From the NCBI GenBank assembly GCA_002309695.1, contig DBXV01000007.1, positions 11,181 through 44,200 of the forward strand: 33,020 bases of DNA, in the 5' to 3' direction. A program made the translations under genes and the position numbers. Below are positions 26,498 through 33,020 of this stretch, piece by piece; position 1 is the first letter of the stretch; every line of letters starts with the position of its first letter. The stretch is from Myxococcales bacterium UBA1203 (lineage in GTDB: Bacteria > Myxococcota > Myxococcia > Myxococcales > UBA5297). The notes beneath the pieces were generated by a model that ran no database searches, had not been told where the DNA came from, and worked only from the letters and a program-made list of their open reading frames with translations.

Positions 26498-27268
26498 TTA
26501 TGGGGGGCTCTGGCCGGGTTCCGAAGGACTGCTTTCTGGGCCTTCCTCCTCGCTGTCGTCGTCATCTTTTTCTTTCGTGAGGAAAACGAGGAAGAAGAAG
26601 GTGAAGAGGAAGCACCGGCAGACAGCGCGGATGTGCGCGCATCGGCGCGCCATGCCCAGCGCCGCGTCCGCGTCCATGGAGGTGGCCAGAGGGACAACGC
26701 TGAAGAAGGCGTAGTGGGGGAGGAATGCGGCCAGCGCCAGCATCACGGCCAGGAGGACGGAGGAGACGAGCCGGCCGGCGAAGGGCAGAAACTCCGGCTT
26801 GGGCGCGGGGCCGATGAAGGGCACTGCAAACGCTGCAAGGAAAAAAGCGCCCAGAACCGCCTGCATGGCGCGGGTAAGGGCCACTCCGGCGTCGATGTTT
26901 CCCAGGACCAGAATGACGAGGCCTGTTAGGGCGAGGATGGCCGGGGGAAGCGCGAAAACGGCAGCTCTGAAAGCGGCCCGGACCTGCCCCGTGCGCTCGC
27001 GCAGGAGGACCAGAAAGAAGGCGGCCGCTTCTTCGGCCAGAAGGCAGAGAAGGATGCCGTCGGCGATGGGCGCGGGGACGCTGCATGGGCCGGCGGCAGA
27101 ACCGCAGTTGTCGAGCTCCACATTGAGAAAGCCAATCGCCCCGCGCAGCGACACGTCGGAGATGACGATATCCCAGAGCGTGGCCAGCGCGGCCAGAATC
27201 AGCGGAAGTTGAAATCGCCGCCAGATGCCGAGGAGGCGCTCCTTCAGGCTGTTCAGAATGTCTTTCAT
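26498..27268 (-). CDS. Array membrane protein 5 (most divergent paralogue)
   Basis: A 256-residue protein of unknown function with about six hydrophobic segments. Its N-terminus (RRFQLPLILAALATLWDIVI) and mid-segment (LAEEAAAFFLVLLRERTG) correspond in place to the PRRFTAAFVL and ALLKERG motifs of the upstream genes, so it appears to be a distant member of the same family. It lacks the WLFMxGIPD end and has an acidic tail instead (KEKDDDDSEEEGPESSP). The loop between the first two helices has two cysteines (DNCGSAAGPC). The ATG at 27268 overlaps the preceding stop as ATGA, with AGGAG just upstream. It is the last gene before the terminator. Confidence 0.75.
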   Translation of the reverse strand: MKDILNSLKERLLGIWRRFQLPLILAALATLWDIVISDVSLRGAIGFLNVELDNCGSAAGPCSVPAPIADGILLCLLAEEAAAFFLVLLRERTGQVRAAFRAAVFALPPAILALTGLVILVLGNIDAGVALTRAMQAVLGAFFLAAFAVPFIGPAPKPEFLPFAGRLVSSVLLAVMLALAAFLPHYAFFSVVPLATSMDADAALGMARRCAHIRAVCRCFLFTFFFLVFLTKEKDDDDSEEEGPESSPSEPGQSPP

Positions 27269-28062
27269 GCGGCTCCTGTTTCCGTGTTTTCAGCAATGTT
27301 TTCGCTGACTTCCGCGGCTTTTTTCGCCGTCTCCGGAATTCCCGCCATGAAGAGCCAGGGGAAGGCGACGGGCAGGAGCGCAATGCCAAAAATGGCTCCA
27401 GGAATGACGGCGCTCAGACAGCCGAAAGCGATGAACAGCGCGAGGCTGAGGACGCCGGCAATGAAAAAGGCGAGGACGAGCCGTCCGAGGTGAGGGGCGA
27501 GTGATTTTTTGTCTCCGGCGAAGAGCGGCACGGCGATGGGCGAAAGGATGAAAAGGGAGATGGAGCAGAGGACGGCCAGCACGGCGCCTCTGGGGAATCC
27601 GAAGGTAAAGCCGTAAAAGGGCCGCTGTTCCGTGGGAGAGACTTCGGCGAAGAAGCGCGGGGCGCCGGCAAAGAAGGCAAAGAGGATGTAACCGGCGCTG
27701 ATGAGCACGGGGAGGACGTGGATCATCCACCTGACGGCGGGCGTGACGCTGACGCCGCGTTCTTTGAGCAGCGCAAAGGTCAGCGAGAGTGCCATTTCGG
27801 CCATGAGGCAGAGACCGATGCCGAGCATGGGGGAAGTCGGCATCAGCCAGGAAAGATCGACGGTTTCACGGCGGTCAACGTGGGTGAGGAAAAAGCCCTC
27901 GTGCTTCCAGCCGGAAAACAAAAAGAACGAGAAGGCCATCCAGACGAGCAGAGGCACGCTCAGGACAAAGGCGGCGGTGAAGCGCCGGGGGACAGCGATG
28001 AATCGTTCGAGGAACCTCAGGGCGAAGTTATGTCGCGGGGGGGGGGATTTAATTTCAGTCAT
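27265..28062 (-). CDS. Array membrane protein 4
   Basis: A 265-residue protein with about six membrane segments and no recognised family. It carries the array motifs: VPRRFTAAFVLSVPLLVWMA (24-43), then MAEMALSLTFALLKERGVSV (about 88-107), and PWLFMAGIPE near the end. It lacks the cysteine-rich outer loop of members 1 and 2 and instead has a loop with WKHEGFFLTHVDRRET. Its start overlaps the preceding stop by eight bases (ATGACTGA), with AGGA eight bases upstream. The helix followed by a conserved ER motif is reminiscent of the N-terminal half of DUF4153 membrane proteins, but this is only a possible distant link. Confidence 0.78.
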   Translation of the reverse strand: MTEIKSPPPRHNFALRFLERFIAVPRRFTAAFVLSVPLLVWMAFSFFLFSGWKHEGFFLTHVDRRETVDLSWLMPTSPMLGIGLCLMAEMALSLTFALLKERGVSVTPAVRWMIHVLPVLISAGYILFAFFAGAPRFFAEVSPTEQRPFYGFTFGFPRGAVLAVLCSISLFILSPIAVPLFAGDKKSLAPHLGRLVLAFFIAGVLSLALFIAFGCLSAVIPGAIFGIALLPVAFPWLFMAGIPETAKKAAEVSENIAENTETGAA

Positions 28063-28732
28063 TTGGAGATTCCTGAACTGGTTCAGTTTTATGTGGTGCG
28101 TCCGGAATCCCCATCATGAAGAGCCAGGGGATGGCGATGTAGATGTAGATTACGATAGTCAGACCTTGAGCGATTTCGTGGTACCTAAGTCCGGGAAAGA
28201 TCTCGTTAGCGAGGCAGTAAGTGATGGTCGCGGCCAGAAGCGCCATGACGGCGGCCAGCAGGCTGCGTCCGAGAAAAGCGGGCAGGGCTTTTATGCCCTT
28301 GTGAATGCCGTCGGCGACGAGGGGAACAGAAGTGAGTGCAATGCCGACGGTCATCCAAGCAACGAGGAACCTTTCGGGAGGCTCCGGGAAGACGTCCCAG
28401 TTATGGATGTTTTCGAGCCAATACCAATAGACGGCGCTGAGGAGGATTGGGGCTGCGTGGAATGCGGCGCGCTTTTTGGCGGAAACATCGACGCAGCGTT
28501 CTTTCAGCAGTGCGAAGGCGAGGCAGAGGGCCATCTGGGCGGCCAGGAATAGGTAGAGACTATCAAAGAGAAACTCCCCTAAATACGTCTTTATGTCCGT
28601 CTCGGGCCCCATGAGCGTCCAGCCGGAGAGCGTCAGCATGAGGACAAAGGCGGCGGTGAAGCGCCGGGGGACATTCACAAAACGCCGGAAAGCCCGGACG
28701 GCGAAATTGGGTCTTTGGGGCGTTTCAGCCAT
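28055..28732 (-). CDS. Array membrane protein 3
   Basis: A 225-residue member of the array, the shortest. The motifs are VNVPRRFTAAFVLMLTLSGW (19-38), AAQMALCLAFALLKERCVDV (about 64-83) and IPWLFMMGIPDAPHKTEP at the end. That end closely resembles the end of array protein 1 (WLFMAGIPDAPHQSAPIQ). It has about five hydrophobic segments; the loop after the first is short. The start overlaps the previous stop by eight bases (ATGGCTGA), with GGAG seven bases upstream. Function unknown; the shared start and end motifs with divergent middles point to repeated duplication. Confidence 0.78.
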   Translation of the reverse strand: MAETPQRPNFAVRAFRRFVNVPRRFTAAFVLMLTLSGWTLMGPETDIKTYLGEFLFDSLYLFLAAQMALCLAFALLKERCVDVSAKKRAAFHAAPILLSAVYWYWLENIHNWDVFPEPPERFLVAWMTVGIALTSVPLVADGIHKGIKALPAFLGRSLLAAVMALLAATITYCLANEIFPGLRYHEIAQGLTIVIYIYIAIPWLFMMGIPDAPHKTEPVQESPND

Positions 28733-29657
28733 TGGATTTCTCCGGGGCTTCCGTCTGCGTTTTGTCCTCTTGGGCTGGCGCAGGAGTCTTCGTCATGGCC
28801 ATGAAGAGCCAGGCGAAGCCTGCGGTGAAGAGGAAGAAATAGATCAGGGCGAGGGCGATCTCGCAGAAGTTGATCAAGGATGAGTGCTCTGAAAACGGCA
28901 GAATCGCATTGCGGATGAACCAAAACACAATGGCCGGGAGCATGGCCCGGAAAGCCTGACGCAGGGTTCCCGCAGAGGCGGAGGACGGCGCCTTCCGCTC
29001 GACGATCCGGCGCGCGATGATGAGCATTGCCGCCGAAATCAGAATCCAGAGCGGCCACTGCACAACCATCGTGGGATGTCCTGAGAAATTTGCAGCCACA
29101 TGCACCGGGTAAGCGAAAACCAGGGCGAGACCTGTCGGCAGGAAGATGTGAAACAGCAGCCGCCTGCGGGTGGAGACTTTGATCCCGCGCTCTTTCAACG
29201 CGGCAAAAGCGAAAGCGAGCGCCATCTGAGCGACCAGAAACAGCGCGAAACCGAGGTCAATGGCAGTCCAGGCCGGGCTATAAGGCCCACCTAGTTCCGA
29301 CCGTTCCAGCACATCGTCGGGACCGATCGATGATTCCTGCTCGACGCAGATGGTTCCCAGAGGAAGGTGGGGCCTGCCTCCGGTGTCGCCGTCCCCGTTG
29401 ATGATGCCCCCGCAGGTAAAGGCGTAACCGACCCGCTCCACGAAGGCGATGGCGGTGGGGACATTTCTCATATCCTGTTCAAAGACCGGGCATTCCTTCT
29501 GGCAGACAAACCCATACCAAAAAGTTCCGCCCGCCAGGCTTACCCAAAGAAAGAGCAGGATGGAGAGAACAAAGGCGGCGGTAAACCGCCGGGGGACGTT
29601 TGCGAGGCGCCGAAGGAGGCTCATTTGAACGGCTGTATTTTCAGTCATGTCAGTCAT
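28725..29657 (-). CDS. Array membrane protein 2 (recent duplicate of protein 1)
   Basis: A 310-residue protein with about six membrane segments. It is near-identical to protein 1 over the first 35 residues (MTDMTENTAVQMSLLRRLAN, then VPRRFTAAFVLSILLF). It is clearly similar throughout, including FAALKERGIKVSTRRRLLFH and LPAIVFWFIRNAILP. An outer loop holds four cysteines (C52, C56, C82, C104) conserved with protein 1. The end diverges: WLFMAMTKTPAPAQEDKTQT replaces the GIPDAPH tail. The first of two nearby ATGs (29657) is preferred because AGAGG lies seven bases upstream; it overlaps the previous stop by eight bases. Confidence 0.8.
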   Translation of the reverse strand: MTDMTENTAVQMSLLRRLANVPRRFTAAFVLSILLFLWVSLAGGTFWYGFVCQKECPVFEQDMRNVPTAIAFVERVGYAFTCGGIINGDGDTGGRPHLPLGTICVEQESSIGPDDVLERSELGGPYSPAWTAIDLGFALFLVAQMALAFAFAALKERGIKVSTRRRLLFHIFLPTGLALVFAYPVHVAANFSGHPTMVVQWPLWILISAAMLIIARRIVERKAPSSASAGTLRQAFRAMLPAIVFWFIRNAILPFSEHSSLINFCEIALALIYFFLFTAGFAWLFMAMTKTPAPAQEDKTQTEAPEKSNG

Positions 29658-29678
29658 GGGGAGACCTCTGAATTGGTG
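29551..29678. repeat. Tandem duplication block, copy A
   Basis: This 128-base block covers the end of array gene 1 and the start of array gene 2. It matches 30494-30621 at 126 positions by direct reading, offset 943 bases. It includes the ribosome site, both ATGs and the first 35 codons. Confidence 0.92.
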
Positions 29679-30600
29679 CGGATTGATGAGGCGCGTCCGG
29701 AATCCCCGCCATGAAGAGCCAGGCGAAACCTGCGGTAAAGAGGAAGAAATAGATCAGGGCAATCGCGAAATCGCAGAAATCGATCACTCCGGCGAAGGGG
29801 TGATCCAAGGGATATTGCGAATGTGCATAGGGAAGGGGCAGGATCGCATTGCGAATGAACCAAAACACAATGGCCGGGAGGAGCGCCCAAAGAGCCCCGC
29901 GCAGGCTTCGCGCGAAAGCTGAGGATTTGGGAGCGTCTTCTGCGGGCGCCTTACGATCGACGAGCACACGCGCGATGACGAAGATCGCCGCCGAAAGCAG
30001 AATCCAGAGCGGCCACAGCACGACCATCGTGGGATAGCCCAAAATCCCGCTTACGCTCAGTGGGAAAACGAATCCTCCTGCGAAGCCGAGCGGCAGGAAG
30101 ATGTGAAACTGAAGACGCCTGCGGGTGGAGACTTTGACTCCGCGCTCCTTCAAAGCTGCAAAGGCGAAGGCGAGCACCATCTGAACGAACAGAAACAGCG
30201 CGATGCCGAGCAAGAGGGCAGTCATTGGCGGATTGTACCCAATGTCCCATTCCAGCACATCGCCGGGGCCAACAGAGGATTCCTGCTCCCTGCAGATGGT
30301 GCCCAAGGGGAGAGGGATTTCGTGAGCCGTATCGCCGGAGCTGTTGATGATGCCCCCGCAGGTGAAGGCGTAGCCCGCCCGCTCCACGAAGGCGACAATT
30401 TTGGGTACATTCTTCAAGTTGTGCTCAAAGATCGGGCACTCCAGCTGACAGGAAAACCCCTTAGGTCCCATGCCCGCAACGCAGATCCAGCCGAAGAGCA
30501 GGATGGAGAGAACAAAGGCGGCGGTAAACCGCCGGGGGACGTTTGCGAGGCGCCGAAGGAGGCTCATTTGAGCGGCTGTATTTTCAGTCATGTCAGTCAT
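29650..30600 (-). CDS. Array membrane protein 1
   Basis: A 316-residue protein with about six membrane segments, first of the array and 30 bases after the mlaE stop. Motifs: NVPRRFTAAFVLSILLFGWI (20-39), QMVLAFAFAALKERGVKVST, ALLPAIVFWFIRNAILP and WLFMAGIPDAPHQSAPIQRS at the end. The loop between the first two helices is predicted to face outside and has C51, C55, C81 and C103, spaced as in protein 2. These may form disulfides or bind metal. AGGGG lies seven bases before the ATG at 30600. Function unknown. The short mlaE spacing implies co-transcription. Confidence 0.8.
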   Translation of the reverse strand: MTDMTENTAAQMSLLRRLANVPRRFTAAFVLSILLFGWICVAGMGPKGFSCQLECPIFEHNLKNVPKIVAFVERAGYAFTCGGIINSSGDTAHEIPLPLGTICREQESSVGPGDVLEWDIGYNPPMTALLLGIALFLFVQMVLAFAFAALKERGVKVSTRRRLQFHIFLPLGFAGGFVFPLSVSGILGYPTMVVLWPLWILLSAAIFVIARVLVDRKAPAEDAPKSSAFARSLRGALWALLPAIVFWFIRNAILPLPYAHSQYPLDHPFAGVIDFCDFAIALIYFFLFTAGFAWLFMAGIPDAPHQSAPIQRSPHD

Positions 30601-30621
30601 GGGGAGACCCCTGAATTGGTG
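30494..30621. repeat. Tandem duplication block, copy B
   Basis: Partner of 29551-29678, differing at two positions. It covers the start of array gene 1. The bases upstream of the start still encode the old 3' end of a paralogue (TPIQGSPHD then stop), in the gap after mlaE. Confidence 0.92.
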
Positions 30622-30624
30622 TCT
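30601..30624 (-). pseudogene. Remnant 3' end of a lost array paralogue
   Basis: Read leftward, the gap after mlaE encodes TPIQGSPHD and a TGA (ending at 30593), closely matching the end of array protein 1 (APIQRSPHD). The TGA overlaps the start codon of array gene 1 exactly as at the other junctions. This looks like the tail of a deleted copy or the footprint of the duplication unit. Confidence 0.65.
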
Positions 30625-30630
30625 CGTCGG

Positions 30631-31497
30631 TCAGATGAGGACGAGGCCCATGAGGTAATCTGAAAGGAAGATGAGCACGGCGGTGAGCACCATGGCCTCG
30701 GTCGTCGCCTGGCCAACGCCCCGCGCGCCGCCGTCGGCGTTGAAGCCTTTGAAGCAGGCGATGAGCGAGACGATGAAGCCGAAGACGGCGCTCTTGACGA
30801 GTCCCTGAACGGCGTCGCCGATGACCACGTAGTAGGTGGTCTTGGCGAGGATCGTCCCCTCGGAGATGCCCTGAATCAGCACGGCCACGCACCAGGTTCC
30901 CAGAATGCCGGCGGCGTTGAAGACCATGCAGAGCGCGGGCGCCATGAGGATGCCGGCCACGACGCGCGGGAAGATGAGGTACTTCACCGGATCAACCGCG
31001 AGCGTGGTCAATGCGTCGATCTGCTCTGTGACGCGCATGGTGCCGAGCTCGGTGCACATGGCCGACCCCGCGCGCATCGTCACCATCAGCGCGGTGAAGA
31101 CGGGAGCGAGCTCCCGCGTGAGCGCAATCGTCACGACCGGGCCGACGAGGCTCTCAGCGCTGAACATGGCAAAGGCGCTCCCCACCTGCTGCGCGAAGAC
31201 CATGCCCGTGAAGAAGCCCGTGAGCATCACCAGCATGGTGCTGCCCACGCCGATGAAGTCCATCTGCTGGAGAATCAGGCCAATTCTCCACGGCGGCCGG
31301 AAGAGGCCGAAGAGGAGCTGAAAGCAGAGAATCGTCATCGCGCCGAGCTCATTGACGACGCGGATGACGAAGCTGCCGATCGACTCGACGGGACGCTTCA
31401 AAGCGAGGACGGCTGATTTGGAGGCGGGACGAACGGCGGCGCCCGAATCGGACTTGTCAGAACCCGCCGCCTTTTTGTCTGAACTCTCCGAACTCAC
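30631..31497 (-). CDS. mlaE: MlaE family ABC transporter permease
   Basis: A 288-residue inner membrane permease of the MlaE/YrbE family, which works in phospholipid transport between inner and outer membrane. A Ser/Lys-rich N-terminal extension of about 30 residues precedes the core. Family landmarks: QQMDFIGVGSTMLVMLTGFF (77-96), ALTRELAPVFTALMVTMRAG (126-145) and TMRVTEQIDALTTLAVDPVK (153-172). The start is GTG at 31497 with GAGGTG upstream. It follows alr by 54 bases. The usual ATPase (mlaF) and MCE protein (mlaD) genes do not follow; instead array gene 1 begins 30 bases downstream. All permease motifs appear intact. Confidence 0.93.
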   Translation of the reverse strand: MSSESSDKKAAGSDKSDSGAAVRPASKSAVLALKRPVESIGSFVIRVVNELGAMTILCFQLLFGLFRPPWRIGLILQQMDFIGVGSTMLVMLTGFFTGMVFAQQVGSAFAMFSAESLVGPVVTIALTRELAPVFTALMVTMRAGSAMCTELGTMRVTEQIDALTTLAVDPVKYLIFPRVVAGILMAPALCMVFNAAGILGTWCVAVLIQGISEGTILAKTTYYVVIGDAVQGLVKSAVFGFIVSLIACFKGFNADGGARGVGQATTEAMVLTAVLIFLSDYLMGLVLI

Positions 31498-31551
31498 AGC
31501 GCCACCTCAAAGCCTTTCGTCAAAATTTACCTAAGGAATGCTCATGCGGAC

Positions 31552-32742
31552 TCACTCGGAATCCGTCGCCCGATGGGGAATGGCGGAGGCCTCCGAGTCC
31601 ACGACGACGCGGGGCACGCGGGCGCCCACCGAGGTGAGAATTTCGTAGGGAATCGTGCCGATGCGTTTCGCCAGCTCCTCGGCGGTGATTTCCTGCGTTC
31701 CCTGCCGCCCGAGGAGCACCACCTCGTCGCCCAGCCCGACGCCCTCGATGCGCGTCACATCGACCATGCACATGTCCATGCAGACCGTCCCCACCACCGG
31801 CGCCCGCTGCCCGCGAATCAGGACTTCCGCCGCGTTGCCGAAGCGCCGGTTGTAGCCGTCGGCATACCCCACGGGGATGGTCGCGATGCGCGTGGCCGCT
31901 GGCGCGCACCATCTGCCGTTGTAGCTGACTCTCCGCCCCGCCTCGATGGTCTTGAGGTGCGTGATGGACGTGCGCCACGAGAGAACCGCCCGGAGATCGG
32001 CGAGGGGTGAGAGCTCCGATGAGGGCGCCTGCCCGTAGAGCATGATGCCGGGCCGCACCTGATTGAACTCCTGCCCGTCGTGGGCGGCATCAATCTGCAA
32101 AAGGGCGCCGCTGTTGGCGATATGTCGCCACTTGGGGTGGATGCCGGAGGCTTCGAGATGCGCGTGCGCCTGCCGAAAGCGCTGAATCTGCGCGGCGTTC
32201 TCGGGATGGGTGAGAATTTCGGAGTTGGCGAGGTGCGAGGCGAGACCGTCAATCACGACGTGCGGCGCGCTCTTTAAGGCCTCGATAAAGGCGTCGAGCT
32301 CACTGTCCGTGATGACGCCGACGCGGCTCATGCCCGTGTCGAGCTTGAGGTGTGCCTTGGCCGTCTTTCCCGTGCGCAGCGCGGCTTTTTCCAGGCGGGC
32401 GACGTGCTCCGGCGTGAAGATAAACGGCGTCAGGTCGTTCAGGACGATTTCGTCGTCGTCTGACCAGGCGCCGCCCAGGACGATGATGTCGCCCGTGATG
32501 CCCGCCTGACGGAGCTCGACGCCCTCCTCGGCCAGAGAGACGCCGAAGCAGCTGATGCCCTGGCGGACGAGCTCCTGAGCGATGGGGACGGCACCGTGCC
32601 CGTAGGCGTTGGCCTTGACCACGGCCAGGATGCGGCACGTTCCGGCAAAGGCGCGGATGCGCGAGAGATTGTGCCTCAGCGCGGCAAGATCGATTTGGGC
32701 AGAGGTGGGACGGCTGAAGCGGTTTTGAGGCGAAAACGCCAT
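31552..32742 (-). CDS. alr: Alanine racemase
   Basis: A 396-residue PLP enzyme converting L-alanine to D-alanine for peptidoglycan. The PLP lysine is K43 in VVKANAYGHG. LKLDTGMSRVGV (about 132-143) and RPGIMLYGQAP (about 230-240) are family landmarks. The second catalytic base is probably Y274 in VSYNGRW, and GYADGYNRRF and GTVCMDMCMVDVT follow. The start at 32742 gives a standard-length enzyme. The same frame runs upstream to ATG codons at 32931 and 32958, adding 63 or 72 residues with a signal-peptide-like segment. Neither start has a strong ribosome site. It lies upstream of mlaE, an order I associate with related genomes. Confidence 0.93.
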   Translation of the reverse strand: MAFSPQNRFSRPTSAQIDLAALRHNLSRIRAFAGTCRILAVVKANAYGHGAVPIAQELVRQGISCFGVSLAEEGVELRQAGITGDIIVLGGAWSDDDEIVLNDLTPFIFTPEHVARLEKAALRTGKTAKAHLKLDTGMSRVGVITDSELDAFIEALKSAPHVVIDGLASHLANSEILTHPENAAQIQRFRQAHAHLEASGIHPKWRHIANSGALLQIDAAHDGQEFNQVRPGIMLYGQAPSSELSPLADLRAVLSWRTSITHLKTIEAGRRVSYNGRWCAPAATRIATIPVGYADGYNRRFGNAAEVLIRGQRAPVVGTVCMDMCMVDVTRIEGVGLGDEVVLLGRQGTQEITAEELAKRIGTIPYEILTSVGARVPRVVVDSEASAIPHRATDSE

Positions 32743-32791
32743 CTGTGAACGTGAAATCACCTGGGGATGCGTGGCTGTGCTCCTTGGTCTG

Positions 32792-32808
32792 TCGGCGCAG
32801 TGCGCCGA
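32792..32808. promoter_or_regulatory. Perfect palindrome upstream of alr
   Basis: TCGGCGC (32792-32798) and GCGCCGA (32802-32808) are a perfect inverted repeat with a three-base centre, 50 bases upstream of the preferred alr start. It could be an operator or leader hairpin. There is no T-run in the leftward direction after it. Confidence 0.35.
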
Positions 32809-33020
32809 AAAAAATCGGGCGCCGCTAGCAGAAAGGCCAGGGGAAAGAAGCACCAAAAAACAGGTCAGAAGCAGGCAGATTTGGAGCGCGGGAAGGAGGG
32901 AAAGGTGCCGGAAAATCGAGGGTTGGCGCATAGGCGCTCGCCCGCTGACAGGTGACATTCCGGGGGAGTCATCGAGGCGTTTTTCGAGGTGGGAAAAAAA
33001 GTGAGGTAAGGTGAAAAAAA

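Overview
The window is GC-rich, dense, mostly minus-strand bacterial DNA that looks deltaproteobacterial, most likely from Myxococcota or a close relative. The lineage call is inference. It rests on a giant surface protein with a MYXO-CTERM-like tail, an IHF-beta-like HU-family protein, a protein resembling the myxobacterial MXAN_5187 C-terminal family, and a full moxR-DUF58-bat operon. No tRNA, rRNA, CRISPR array or transposase was recognised.

Layout. (1) 1-8922, minus strand: Bat (aerotolerance-type) operon reading leftward: moxR, a DUF58 gene, a BatD-like membrane protein, batA, batB, a batC-like TPR gene, batD, and the first part of a batE-like TPR gene that runs off the left edge. Several genes overlap by ATGA. 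(2) 9169-9921, minus: ZIP-family metal transporter whose upstream region carries two stacked leftward terminator-like hairpins. (3) 10223-11713, plus: orphan NtrC-type sigma54 response regulator. (4) 11901-17600, plus: 1899-residue secreted or surface-anchored protein with a signal peptide, a duplicated beta-rich N-terminal module, cadherin-like or Big_9-like repeats, a long block of calcium-binding thrombospondin type 3 repeats and a MYXO-CTERM-like anchor. Its 5' third is much more AT-rich than the rest. (5) 17882-23000, minus: IHF/HU protein, YihY membrane protein, EFR1-type flavodoxin-ferredoxin, MXAN_5187-like coiled-coil protein, and an Lgt-like protein with an extra membrane domain. (6) 23381-26343, minus: pnp and rpsO in the classic order, with a strong terminator between them.

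(7) 26498-32958, minus: alr, mlaE, then five tightly coupled paralogous small membrane proteins of unknown function, closed by a terminator. This array is the most unusual part of the window. Its members share a VPRRFTAAFVL N-terminal motif, an ALLKERG motif and often a WLFMxGIPD tail. Three junctions use the same 8-base start/stop overlap. Two members descend from a very recent tandem duplication, with a 128-base block differing at two positions. A 3' remnant of another copy remains just after mlaE. The mlaF and mlaD genes that usually accompany mlaE are absent here, and the array occupies that place.

How the genes may work together: the Bat block is expected to form a MoxR/VWA membrane chaperone-like assembly. 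Lgt, alr and mlaE all concern the cell envelope. pnp and rpsO are housekeeping RNA and translation genes. Functions are inferred from family features visible in the translations; no database search was run.
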